Shown here one piece after another: positions 1 through 8,203 of a stretch of DNA of 10,436 bases. The position numbers and the translations under genes are program-made. The notes below the pieces were generated by a model, which was not told where the DNA came from, searched no databases, and saw nothing but the letters and a program-made list of their open reading frames with translations. Each line of letters begins with the position of its first letter. The stretch's first letter is position 1. Source of the DNA: SCTD01 sp038256525 (GTDB taxonomy: Bacteria > Actinomycetota > Actinomycetes > Mycobacteriales > SCTD01); NCBI GenBank assembly GCA_038256525.1, contig JBBSKF010000127.1, positions 1 to 10,436 on the forward strand, read 5' to 3'.

Positions 1-364
<364 letters not shown>

Positions 365-428
365 TGAGGATGGCCAGACCGCGAAGGGCCTGACGAGAGA
401 GTCGCTGCCTCCCTGGAGGAGGTCAGCT

Positions 429-453
429 GTTGATTCTGACGACAGAAGTCAAC
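429..453 (-). other. rrn leader hairpin with one bulged base
   Basis: On the transcribed strand GTTGA-c-TTCTG pairs with CAGAA-TCAAC around a 4-nt loop, giving ten base pairs with one bulged C. It lies about 65 nt upstream of the mature 16S 5' end. It is probably part of pre-16S folding or processing. Its outer arm overlaps a second possible stem (450-470), so the two cannot form fully together. Confidence 0.55.
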
Positions 454-532
454 TAGCTATAAAGCAGTTGTCCTTGTCACCAAAATTATCCGGACGAGCG
501 CGAAGCGAACCCGAGTGGGCCGCTACACGGCT

Positions 533-565
533 CGTGCCGAACATATGGCACTGACTTTCGGCACG
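533..565 (-). other. perfect 9-bp inverted repeat after boxA
   Basis: CGTGCCGAA and TTCGGCACG form a perfect 9-bp stem around a 15-nt loop. On the transcribed strand the first arm begins immediately after the boxA core. It is a leader RNA structure, perhaps playing the part of a boxB/boxC-type antitermination or processing stem. No T-run follows, so it is not a conventional intrinsic terminator. Confidence 0.6.
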
Positions 566-566
566 C

Positions 567-585
567 TGTTGAGTTCTCAAGGAAC
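567..585 (-). promoter_or_regulatory. rrn boxA antitermination element
   Basis: The transcribed strand reads TTCCTTGAGAACTCAACA, very close to the actinobacterial rrn leader motif of the TTTGAGAACTCAACA type. In rrn operons the boxA RNA is bound by NusB and S10 (NusE), which protects elongating polymerase from Rho and helps rRNA folding. It lies about 50 nt downstream of the P2 -10 box and about 200 nt upstream of mature 16S, so transcripts from both promoters carry it. Confidence 0.8.
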
Positions 586-634
586 GGGCGCTCATCGGTC
601 CAGGCCTCACGGCCGTTCTCGGGGCAACTCGCCT

Positions 635-664
635 AACCTACGGGAGCGTCGCTGCCCATGTCAA
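635..664 (-). promoter_or_regulatory. rrn promoter P2 (proximal)
   Basis: Reading leftwards, TTGACA (659-664) is followed by an 18-nt spacer and TAGGTT (635-640). The -35 is a perfect consensus match for the housekeeping sigma factor, and TAGGTT is a common actinobacterial -10. Transcription should begin about 7 nt beyond, near 628, giving a leader of roughly 264 nt. It is followed by boxA and the leader hairpins, as expected for the main rRNA promoter. Confidence 0.8.
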
Positions 665-798
665 ACCTCGCGGTCAACACAACAACTGACGCTCGAACGA
701 CTCGGCACGGCGCTGCCCGTGTCATCCCAGTCACTCGTGCTCGCGGACCGTGCTGCGGCGAGTTGCTTCGCTGCCGTCCGGTGCTCCGCAGGCGGGAC

Positions 799-827
799 AG
801 TCTACGGTGGGGCACGGGAGCCGTCAA
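799..827 (-). promoter_or_regulatory. rrn promoter P1 (distal)
   Basis: Reading leftwards, TTGACG (822-827) is followed by a 17-nt spacer and TAGACT (799-804). Both hexamers fit the housekeeping sigma consensus of actinobacteria; TAGACT is a familiar rrn -10 in this phylum. It starts only about 65 nt after the tyrS stop codon. A transcript from here would begin near 792 and carry about 430 nt of leader, including the P2 region. Confidence 0.75.
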
Positions 828-846
828 ACACACTCGGACCAGCCGC

Positions 847-899
847 GCCCCTGCTCCCACGTTTTTCGGGCTCCAGGTCGCCGGCCGGAGGTCAGGGGC
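847..899 (-). terminator. possible tyrS 3' hairpin / weak terminator
   Basis: A perfect 7-bp inverted repeat, GCCCCTG with CAGGGGC, spans 847-853 and 893-899. Inside it is a second stem, CTCCGG with CCTGGAG and one bulged base (871-890). The outer arm includes the last bases of tyrS and its stop codon. No U-run follows, although terminators in high-GC actinobacteria often lack one. It is the only candidate for ending the arg-tyrS transcript before the rRNA promoters. Confidence 0.3.
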
Positions 900-2196
900 C
901 GTGGCCGGCGACCGCCCGCTCGACCACGGCCACGGTGCGCTTGCCCCGCCGCAGGACGAGGAAGCGCCCGTGCAGCCAGTCCGCCTCGACCGCCCGGGCC
1001 GCCGGGTCGGACACCCGTCGGTTGTTGAGGTAGGCCCCACCGTCGCGAACGGCGCGCCGGACCTCGGAGGTCGACAGACCCAAGCTGCCGGCGAAGAGCT
1101 CGACCAGCGGGGGCACGTCGTTGCCGGCGACGGTCGTGGAGGGCGCCTCGGCCAGGGCAGCGGTGAGCGTCGCCGCGTCGAGGTCCTCGAGCGCGCCGGC
1201 GCCGAACAGGGCCGCGCTCGCCGCCTGCACCCGCGCCAGCTCGTCGGCGCCGTGCAGCAACGCGGTGAGCTCCTCGGCCAGCGCCTGCTGCGCGGCCCGG
1301 GACGCCGGCCGCGCCGCGGTAGCGGCGTCGAGCTCCTCCACCCGCCGCCGGTCCAGGAAGGTGAGCAGCCGCAGGTAGGTCCCGACGTCGCGGTCGTCGA
1401 TGTGGAGGGCGAACTGGTAGAGCGCGTACGGGGAGGTCAGCTCCCGGTCGAGCCAGACGTTGCCGCCCCCGGTGCTCTTGCCGATCTTCGCCCCTGAGGC
1501 GTCGGTGACCAGCGGGACGGTGAGCGCGTGCACGGCCACCCGGTCGGCGCCCTCCACCCGGCGGATGAGGTCCAGCCCGGCGGTGATGTTCCCCCACTGG
1601 TCGTTCCCACCGATCTGGAGCGTGCATCCGTACCGTCGGTAGAGCTCGAGGTAGTCCATGGCCTGCAGCAGCAGGTAGCTGAACTCGGTGTAGGACAGGC
1701 CGCCGGCGCTCAGCCGGGCGCTCACCGACTCCTTGGCCAGCATCGCGTTGACCGGAAAGTGCTTGCCGACGTCGCGCAGGAAGTCGATCGCCGACAACGG
1801 CGCCGTCCAATCCAGGTTGTCGGCCAGCACCGCCCCGCTCGGGCCGGGCTCGAAGTCGAGGAAGCGCGCCATCTGCTGGGCGATCCGCTGGACCCGGTCG
1901 GCCACGACGTCCGCGCTCATCAGGACCCGCTCGGTGGAGCGACCGGTCGGATCCCCGATGAAGCCGGTCGCGCCACCGGCGAGCGCGATCGGCCGGTGAC
2001 CGGCGAGCTGGAACCGGCGCAGCGCGAACAGCGGCACGAGGCTGCCGACGTGCAGGCTGTCCGCGGTCGGGTCGAAGCCGCAGTAGAGCGTGACGGGTCC
2101 GGCCGACAGGTCGCGGTGCAGGGCGTCACGGTCGGTGCTCTGGGCGAGCAGCCCGCGCCACGTCAGGTCCTCCAGGATGTCCTCGACGGGGGCCAT
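892..2196 (-). CDS. tyrS: tyrosyl-tRNA synthetase (class I, bacterial TyrRS)
   Basis: TyrS charges tRNA-Tyr with tyrosine using ATP in the cytoplasm. With the ATG at 2196 the protein has 434 residues, close to the usual ~420-430. The Rossmann catalytic domain has the HIGH-type motif as HVGS (49-52), preceded by CGFDPTADSL. It also has the QIGGNDQWGN substrate-site segment (~194-203) and the KMSKS equivalent KIGKS (237-241). Residues ~374-434 form an S4-like RNA-binding domain. The start is uncertain: in-frame GTG codons at 2268 and 2250 would add 24 or 18 residues of low-complexity sequence. I prefer the ATG because family members start just before the ILEDLTWRGLLAQSTD segment. No candidate has a good Shine-Dalgarno. 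The gene follows the SDR in the same direction and is the last protein gene before the rRNA operon. TyrS next to mpg is a known mycobacterial neighbourhood. Confidence 0.97.
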   Translation of the reverse strand: MAPVEDILEDLTWRGLLAQSTDRDALHRDLSAGPVTLYCGFDPTADSLHVGSLVPLFALRRFQLAGHRPIALAGGATGFIGDPTGRSTERVLMSADVVADRVQRIAQQMARFLDFEPGPSGAVLADNLDWTAPLSAIDFLRDVGKHFPVNAMLAKESVSARLSAGGLSYTEFSYLLLQAMDYLELYRRYGCTLQIGGNDQWGNITAGLDLIRRVEGADRVAVHALTVPLVTDASGAKIGKSTGGGNVWLDRELTSPYALYQFALHIDDRDVGTYLRLLTFLDRRRVEELDAATAARPASRAAQQALAEELTALLHGADELARVQAASAALFGAGALEDLDAATLTAALAEAPSTTVAGNDVPPLVELFAGSLGLSTSEVRRAVRDGGAYLNNRRVSDPAARAVEADWLHGRFLVLRRGKRTVAVVERAVAGHGP

Positions 2197-2303
2197 CGTC
2201 GGAAGCGACCGCGCGGACGTGGGCGGCAGGTCGGCCGCGGCAGTGGTCACGAAACCATCGTGCCCCACGGAGCAAACGGGATGATGCGGCGCGGGTCAGG
2301 CAG

Positions 2304-3050
2304 TCAGGAACCGCCGTACAGCTTCGGAGCGTCGAGCAACGAGCCGGACCGGTCGTCGTATCGCCCACGAGCGACGTCGACTACCAGGCTTGTGGTCGCC
2401 TCGACGGGGTCCCAGTCCTCGGGCTTCAGGTCCTTCCACACCGGCATCGACTCCGACATGGCCGTTCGTACCCGCCCGGGCAGGACGTCGATCACCACCA
2501 CACCGGTGCCGTCCAGCGCGGCCCCGAGGCTCTCGGTGAGCACCGTCAGGGCGCGCTTGGAGACGGCGTAGCCGGTGTAGGTGCCGGTGCGGCTCGCGCC
2601 CCGGGCCAGACTTGCGATGTTGACGACGCGGCCGTGCCCCCGTTGAACCATCGGGGCGAGCAGCGCCCGGGTGAGCAGCAGCGGACCCCGCAGGTTGGTC
2701 TCGATGACGTCCCACATCTCGGCGGCGTCGGCCTCCCAGAACGGGCGTTCGGCCGCCTCGATGCGGCCGGCGTTGTTGACGAGCAGGTCGACCGGGCCGA
2801 GCTGCTGCTCGACCAGCCGGGCGAAGCGCTCGACCGCCTCCGGCGAGCGAACGTCGACGGCCGCGGAAAGCACCTTCCCGCCGTACTGCGTCTGCACCTG
2901 CGCGGCCACCTCGCGCACCTGGGCGCCGGTGCGGGCGATCAGGGCCAGGTGCATCCCCTCTGCGGCGAGGGCCTGCGCGATCTCGCGCCCGATGCCGCGG
3001 CCGGCCCCGGTGACGACCGCGACACGTCCCTGCAGCGATTCCTGCGTCAC
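2304..3050 (-). CDS. short-chain dehydrogenase/reductase (classical SDR)
   Basis: This encodes a 248-residue NAD(P)-dependent oxidoreductase of the classical SDR family. It has the cofactor glycine motif TGAGRGIG (14-21), a VDV segment (~65-67) that packs the adenine, NNAG (92-95), a structural Asn in ETN (119), the catalytic Ser147 in NIAS, Tyr161 and Lys165 in YAVSK, and PGRVRT (~191-196). Length and motif spacing are normal, so the enzyme should be active. Its substrate cannot be read from sequence; 3-oxoacyl-ACP reductase-like is only a fold-level label. The GTG start overlaps the mpg stop as GTGA, and no Shine-Dalgarno is seen, so translation is probably coupled to mpg. A longer in-frame reading upstream covers the mpg gene and is rejected. 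It sits between mpg and tyrS, which are adjacent in mycobacteria, so it looks like an added gene. Confidence 0.93.
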   Translation of the reverse strand: MTQESLQGRVAVVTGAGRGIGREIAQALAAEGMHLALIARTGAQVREVAAQVQTQYGGKVLSAAVDVRSPEAVERFARLVEQQLGPVDLLVNNAGRIEAAERPFWEADAAEMWDVIETNLRGPLLLTRALLAPMVQRGHGRVVNIASLARGASRTGTYTGYAVSKRALTVLTESLGAALDGTGVVVIDVLPGRVRTAMSESMPVWKDLKPEDWDPVEATTSLVVDVARGRYDDRSGSLLDAPKLYGGS

Positions 3051-3676
3051 GGGGCGATGGTACGGCGACGGCTGACCCCCGGCCGGTAGGCCGACACCGA
3101 CGGCTCGTCGGCGAGCCAGAAGCGCCACGGGGTCGGGGCGCCGGCACCGGCGACCCCCACCCGCGGCCCGCTGCGGACCCGCGAGGCATCGGCAGCCGTC
3201 GGCGGGAGCACCAGGCGTACGGCCGAGCCGGGATCGAGCAGGTCGAGCCCGGCCGACTCGCCGGTGAGGCCGAGCGCGCGGCAGAGCCGGGCCGGCCCCC
3301 GGCACAGGTCGCGGTCTCGGGCGCCCGACCGCCGTTCCCGAGCGACCTCGGTCCCCTCGACGACCTCCCCGGCCCGCAGCAGCACCGCGCCGGCCTGGCC
3401 GTCGGGACCGGTGACCACGTTGAGGCACCAGTGCATGCCGTAGCTGAAGTAGATGTAGGCACGGCCGGCGGGCCCGAACATCACCGCTGTACGCGGTGTG
3501 CGCCCTCGAAAGGCGTGCGACCCGGGGTCGGACTCCCCCGCGTAGGCCTCGACCTCGGTGAGGCGGACCGTCACGCCGCCGGCAACCAGGCGGGCACCCA
3601 GCAGCGCCGGGGCCGCCTGCGCCGCCGGGAGCAGGAGCGTGGCAAGGGTCACGGCCGGAACGGCACCAGCGGTCAT
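3047..3676 (-). CDS. mpg: 3-methyladenine DNA glycosylase, AAG/MPG family
   Basis: The 209-residue protein belongs to the AAG family, monofunctional glycosylases that remove 3-methyladenine, 7-methylguanine and hypoxanthine from DNA to start base-excision repair. Visible family features are the catalytic segment TEVEAYAG with Glu43, HAFRGRTPRTAVMFGP (~54-69), the intercalation-loop region AYIYFSYGMHWCLNVV (~73-88), and the late RGPARLCRALG segment. The ATG at 3676 is 8 nt after the argH stop and gives a typical length; an in-frame start at 3733 would run into argH and add 19 residues. No Shine-Dalgarno is visible. The stop overlaps the next gene as GTGA. An mpg gene just after argH and near tyrS is also seen in mycobacteria. 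Its role is repair, not arginine synthesis, so co-transcription probably reflects inherited gene order. Confidence 0.94.
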   Translation of the reverse strand: MTAGAVPAVTLATLLLPAAQAAPALLGARLVAGGVTVRLTEVEAYAGESDPGSHAFRGRTPRTAVMFGPAGRAYIYFSYGMHWCLNVVTGPDGQAGAVLLRAGEVVEGTEVARERRSGARDRDLCRGPARLCRALGLTGESAGLDLLDPGSAVRLVLPPTAADASRVRSGPRVGVAGAGAPTPWRFWLADEPSVSAYRPGVSRRRTIAP

Positions 3677-3684
3677 GGCCAGGA

Positions 3685-5132
3685 CTACGGCCCGGTCCGC
3701 CCAGGGTGACCCGAGGCCCGGCCGGCGGCCCATTGCTGTTGCTCCGCGAGATCGAGCCGCACGGCAGCGAGCTGCTCACGGACCCGCACGGCCGCCGTCC
3801 CGCCGTGGCCGTCGCGCGCGGCGATGGCGCCGCGTACGGACAACACCGTCCGCACATCGGGCGTCAGGTGCGGCGACACCTCGGCCATCTCGCCGTCGGT
3901 GGCATCGGTCAGGTCCTTGCCGTGGGTCGTGCACCAGACGACCAGCCGCCCCACAGCCTCGTGCGCCTCACGGAAGGCGACGCCGTTGCGGACCAGCAGC
4001 TCCGCCACGTCGGTCGCCAGGGCGAAGCCGGTCGGCGCCGCGGCTTCCAGGATCTCGGCGTGCACCGTCATCGTCGCGATCATGCCGGCCATCGCGGGGA
4101 GGACGAGCAGCAGCGTCTCGACCGCGTCGAAGCACGGCTCCTGCGCCTCCTGCATGTCCCGGTCGTAGGTCAGCGGCAGCCCCTTGAGCATCGCCAGCGA
4201 GCCGGTGACGTGGCCGATCAGTCGACCGGACTTGCCCCGGGCGAGCTCGGCGATGTCGGGGTTCTTCTTCTGCGGCATGATCGACGAGCCGGTGGAGAAC
4301 GCGTCGTCGAGGGTCACCCAACCGAACTCGGTGGAGTTCCACAGGACCACCTCCTCGCCGAGGCGCGACAGGTGCACACCGAGCAGCGCTGCGGCGAAGA
4401 GGAACTCGACCACGAAGTCGCGGTCGGAGACGGCGTCCATCGAGTTGGCGGCCGCCGAGTCGAAACCCAGCTCACGTGCCGTCGCCACCGGGTCGACCGC
4501 GAGCGTCGAGCCGGCCAGCGCCCCGCTGCCGAGCGGCGACACCCCCGCGCGCCGGTCCCAGTCACGCAGCCGGTCGACATCGCGGGAGAAGGCCTGGACG
4601 TGCGCCAGCAGCTGATGGGCGAACAGCACCGGTTGGGCGTGCTGTAGGTGCGTCATCCCGGGGGCCGGGGTGTCGAGGTGCTGCTCGGACTGGTCGACCA
4701 GCGCCTGTTCGAGCCCGGTGAGGGCTGCGACGACGTGGCGGGCGTGGTCTCGCAGGTAGAGCCGCAGATCGGTGGCGACCTGGTCGTTGCGCGAGCGGCC
4801 GGCCCGCAGCTTGCCGCCGAGGCCGCCGAGCTTGTCGAGCAGGCCGCGTTCCAACGCCGTGTGGATGTCCTCGTCGTCGACATCCGCCACGAAGGTGCCG
4901 TCGGTGACCTCGGCGCGCAGCTGGTCGAGGGCGGTGAGCAGCTGCGCCAGCTCGTCGTCGGCGAGCAGACCCGCGCGGTGCAGGACCTTGGCGTGCGCCT
5001 TGGAGGAGAGCAGGTCGTACGGCGCGAGCCGCCAGTCGAAGTGCACGCTGACCGACAACCGGGCGAGGGCGTCGGCCGGACCGCCCTCGAAGCGCCCGCC
5101 CCACAGGCTGCTGGCGCGCGGGGACTCGCCAG

Positions 5133-5136
<4 letters not shown>
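3685..5136 (-). CDS. argH: argininosuccinate lyase
   Basis: ArgH splits argininosuccinate into arginine and fumarate, the last step of the pathway. The 483-residue protein belongs to the fumarase/aspartase superfamily. The N-terminal SLWGGRF segment is typical of the enzyme. Further along are AGRSRNDQ (~112-119), the TH..Q.AQP segment with His163, and the superfamily signature GSSIMPQKKNP (283-293), whose loop carries the catalytic serine. Length is slightly above the usual ~460-475. The GTG start at 5136 overlaps the argG stop in GTGA, so translation is coupled to argG; the reading frame continues upstream through argG but that part is not ArgH. The stop lies 8 nt before mpg. All signature residues are present, so it should be functional. 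Confidence 0.97.
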
Positions 5137-6334
<1,198 letters not shown>

Positions 6335-6338
<4 letters not shown>

Positions 6339-6859
6339 GGTGTTCCTTCCACTGTTCGGCCCTCTGCCAGCCTCAGGAGACGGGCGGCGAGGGCACCCGC
6401 GCCGGGCAGCGCGGGGGTGCGGGTGATGAGCAGCACGGTGTCGTCACCGGCGACGGTCCCGGCGACGTCGGGCAGACCGGCCCGGTCGAGAGCCGAGCCG
6501 AGCAGGTGGGCCCCCCCGGGCGGCGTGCGCAGGACGACCAGGCCGCCGGTGGCCTCGGCGGACACCAGCAGCTCCTCCAGCAGCCGGCCGAGCCGGGCGT
6601 CGACCGCCTCGCTCGTGCCCGGGCGCGGCGAGTTCGCCGCCGGGACGGCGTAGGCCATGCCGGCCGAGGTGCGGACCTTGACCGCACCGAGCTCCTCGAG
6701 GTCGCGCGAGACGGTCGCCTGGGTGACCGCGACGCCGGAGGCGGCAAGGAGCCGGCCGAGCTCGGTCTGGCTGGCCACCGGCCGGGACTCGATCAGCTCC
6801 GTCATCCGCGCCTGGCGGGCGGCCTTGGTGACCGGGGCGGTGTGCCGGGTCGTCGTCAT
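6335..6859 (-). CDS. argR: arginine repressor ArgR
   Basis: The 174-residue regulator senses arginine and represses arginine biosynthesis genes by binding palindromic ARG boxes, usually as a hexamer. The N-terminal winged helix-turn-helix (~12-72) includes SQTELGRLLAASG and the recognition helix TQATVSRDLEELG, with the family SRD motif at 51-53. The C-terminal oligomerisation and arginine-binding domain (~95-172) has GTVAGDDT (134-141), whose paired Asp residues contact arginine in the family. Length is normal. The ATG at 6859 lies 13 nt after argF, with a GAGG (6871-6874) overlapping the argF stop; a longer reading upstream runs through argF and is rejected. The stop overlaps argG. Placement inside the arg operon implies autoregulation. 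No convincing ARG box is visible in the window, as expected if the operator lies upstream of argC. Confidence 0.96.
6345..6350 (-). promoter_or_regulatory. Shine-Dalgarno for argG (within the argR 3' end)
   Basis: GGAAGG lies 6 nt before the argG GTG and inside the last codons of argR. It is the best ribosome-binding site among the junctions in the window. It supports the GTG at 6338 as the start and suggests argG can be initiated independently as well as by coupling. Confidence 0.7.
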
Positions 6860-6872
6860 CGTCTGCGGCACC

Positions 6873-7775
6873 TCAGGCCTGCCGCAGGAGCCAGACCAGC
6901 AGCGCCTTCTGCGCGTGCAGGCGGTTCTCGGCCTCGTCCCAGACCGCCGAGTGCGGTCCGTCCAGCACGGAGCCGGCGATCTCCTGCTCGCGGTGGGCAG
7001 GCAGGCAGTGCAGGACCAGGACGTCGGCGGCAGCGCGGGCGACGGCGTTCTCGTCCAGCGCGAAGGGGGCCAGGTCGCGGACCCGCTGCTCCGCGCCGGT
7101 CTGTCCCATCGAGACCCAGACATCGGTGTAGAGGACGTCGGCGCCGTCCGCCGCCCCGGCCGGGTCGTCCGTGACGACGACGTCCGTCCCGTATGCCCGG
7201 GCGCGCTCGACCACAGCCGGGTCGGGGTGGTAGCCGGCAGGCGCGCCGACGCGTACGTGCATGCCGGCCATCGCGCCGCCGACCAGCAGCGACTGGGCCA
7301 TGTTGTTGGCCCCGTCGCCCAGGTAGGCCAGCGTGAGTCCCTCGGTGTGGCCTCGGCGTTCGCGCACCGTCTGCAGGTCGGCCAGCACCTGGCAGGGGTG
7401 GAAGGCATCGGTGAGTGCATTCACGACCGGCACCGAGCTCGCAGCCGCGAGCCCCTCGATGCGGTCCTGGCCGAAGGTGCGGATCACGACGGCGTCGACG
7501 TAGCGGGACAGCACCCGAGCGGTGTCTTCGATCGTCTCGCCCCGGCCGAGCTGGGTGCTGGCGGCGTCGACGATGACCGGGTGCCCGCCGAGCTGGGCGA
7601 TGCCGACCTCGAAGGACAGGCGGGTACGGGTGCTGGGCTTCTCGAACACGACCGCGATCGCCTTGCCGGCCAGCGGCTTGTCGACCCAGCCCTGCTTGAG
7701 CTCGGCGGCCAGGGTGAGGACGGCGGCCTGCTCGGCGGGCGACAGGTCGTCGTCGGCCAGGAAGTGACGTGTCAT
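6873..7775 (-). CDS. argF: ornithine carbamoyltransferase (anabolic)
   Basis: ArgF transfers the carbamoyl group from carbamoyl phosphate to ornithine, giving citrulline. The 300-residue protein has the carbamoyl-phosphate motif STRTR (48-52) within FEKPSTRTR, HPCQ (126-129), the ornithine-loop segment DVWVSMG (218-224) and HCLP (256-259) with the reactive Cys257. SMG and HCLP identify ornithine rather than aspartate carbamoyltransferase. Length is slightly shorter than many family members (~305-335) but all active-site elements are present. The ATG at 7775 is 10 nt after the receiver gene; no clear Shine-Dalgarno is visible, so translation may depend on ribosomes finishing the receiver. The biosynthetic setting next to argD and argR argues for the anabolic role, not arginine deiminase catabolism. 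Confidence 0.97.
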   Translation of the reverse strand: MTRHFLADDDLSPAEQAAVLTLAAELKQGWVDKPLAGKAIAVVFEKPSTRTRLSFEVGIAQLGGHPVIVDAASTQLGRGETIEDTARVLSRYVDAVVIRTFGQDRIEGLAAASSVPVVNALTDAFHPCQVLADLQTVRERRGHTEGLTLAYLGDGANNMAQSLLVGGAMAGMHVRVGAPAGYHPDPAVVERARAYGTDVVVTDDPAGAADGADVLYTDVWVSMGQTGAEQRVRDLAPFALDENAVARAAADVLVLHCLPAHREQEIAGSVLDGPHSAVWDEAENRLHAQKALLVWLLRQA

Positions 7776-7785
7776 GCGGTCAGCA

Positions 7786-8163
7786 TCAGGCGCCCGGACC
7801 GCCGGTGACGTCGCCGACCCGGGCCAGCAGCTCGCCCACCGCGAAGGGCTTGAGAAAGACGTTGTCCTCGCCGAGCAGCTCGCGCATGCTCGGCACCGCG
7901 TCGATCTTGCCGGTCACGACGATGACCGGGATGTCGGCGAGCTCGGGGTCCTCCCGCATCTCCTCGAGCACGCGCACCCCCCCGAGGTCCGGCATCATCA
8001 GGTCGAGAAGGACCAGCGCCGGAGGCGACGCTGCGGCCTTCACCAGCCCGGCGAGCCCGTCAGAGGCGGTCGCGACCTCATAGCCCTCCGCGGACAGCAG
8101 CGTCTGCAGGAGCCCGCGCACACTGGGGTCGTCCTCGACGACGAGGACCTTGACGGCGCTCAC
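7786..8163 (-). CDS. stand-alone CheY-like response regulator receiver
   Basis: This encodes a 125-residue protein that is a complete receiver domain and nothing more. It has the acidic Mg2+ pair Asp11-Asp12 in VVEDD, the phospho-acceptor Asp54 in LLDLMMPD, the switch Thr84 in VVTG, and Lys105 in FLKPF, so it should be phosphorylatable. There is no DNA-binding or enzymatic output domain; the C-terminus ends soon after the last helix in a GGPGA tail. Its signalling partner is unknown and no histidine kinase lies in the window. The GTG start at 8163 has no Shine-Dalgarno, and the 40-nt gap from argD is the widest within the arg genes. The gene lies in the arg operon and ends 10 nt before argF, so it should be co-transcribed. 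A link to arginine or nitrogen status is an inference from position only. Confidence 0.92.
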   Translation of the reverse strand: MSAVKVLVVEDDPSVRGLLQTLLSAEGYEVATASDGLAGLVKAAASPPALVLLDLMMPDLGGVRVLEEMREDPELADIPVIVVTGKIDAVPSMRELLGEDNVFLKPFAVGELLARVGDVTGGPGA

Positions 8164-8203
8164 GGCCGGCCGGACATGACGGGGGGTCGCATCTGCGCTC
8201 GGT

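Larger units (their letters stand above)
365..634 (-). other. rrn leader region (no protein gene)
   Basis: This is the transcribed leader between promoter P2 and mature 16S, about 260 nt. It holds boxA (567-585), a perfect 9-bp hairpin directly after it (533-565), an AT-richer patch around 450-490, a bulged 10-bp hairpin (429-453), an overlapping alternative stem (450-470) and a small CCTCC/GGAGG hairpin (408-422). In rrn operons the 5' leader pairs with spacer sequence after 16S to form the RNase III processing stem; that partner lies outside the window, so the pairing cannot be seen. Reading frames here lack codon bias, ribosome sites and recognisable protein sequence. Confidence 0.8.

Noticed and set aside
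440..500. A third rrn promoter around TTATAG/TATAGC or GATAAT in the leader
   Set aside because: No acceptable -35 lies at 16-19 nt from these AT-rich hexamers; GTGACA is only 13 nt from TATAGC.
672..677. TTGACC as the -35 of an additional promoter
   Set aside because: The sequence 17 nt downstream (CAGCGA) is not a -10 element.
515..1497. Open frames in the tyrS-16S spacer on both strands
   Set aside because: They overlap the rrn promoters, the leader and the tyrS 3' end, are rich in Arg and Pro, and have no ribosome site or recognisable domain.
2197..2303. A T-box or other riboswitch before tyrS
   Set aside because: The gap is too short for a T-box and contains no recognisable T-box sequence or antiterminator.
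1528..2571. Long plus-strand open frame (347 codons) opposite tyrS, and similar long frames opposite argH, argG, argF and argD
   Set aside because: They are mirror readings caused by high GC in codon position 3. They are rich in Arg, Pro, Gly and Ala with no family motif, and the opposite strand encodes clearly conserved enzymes.
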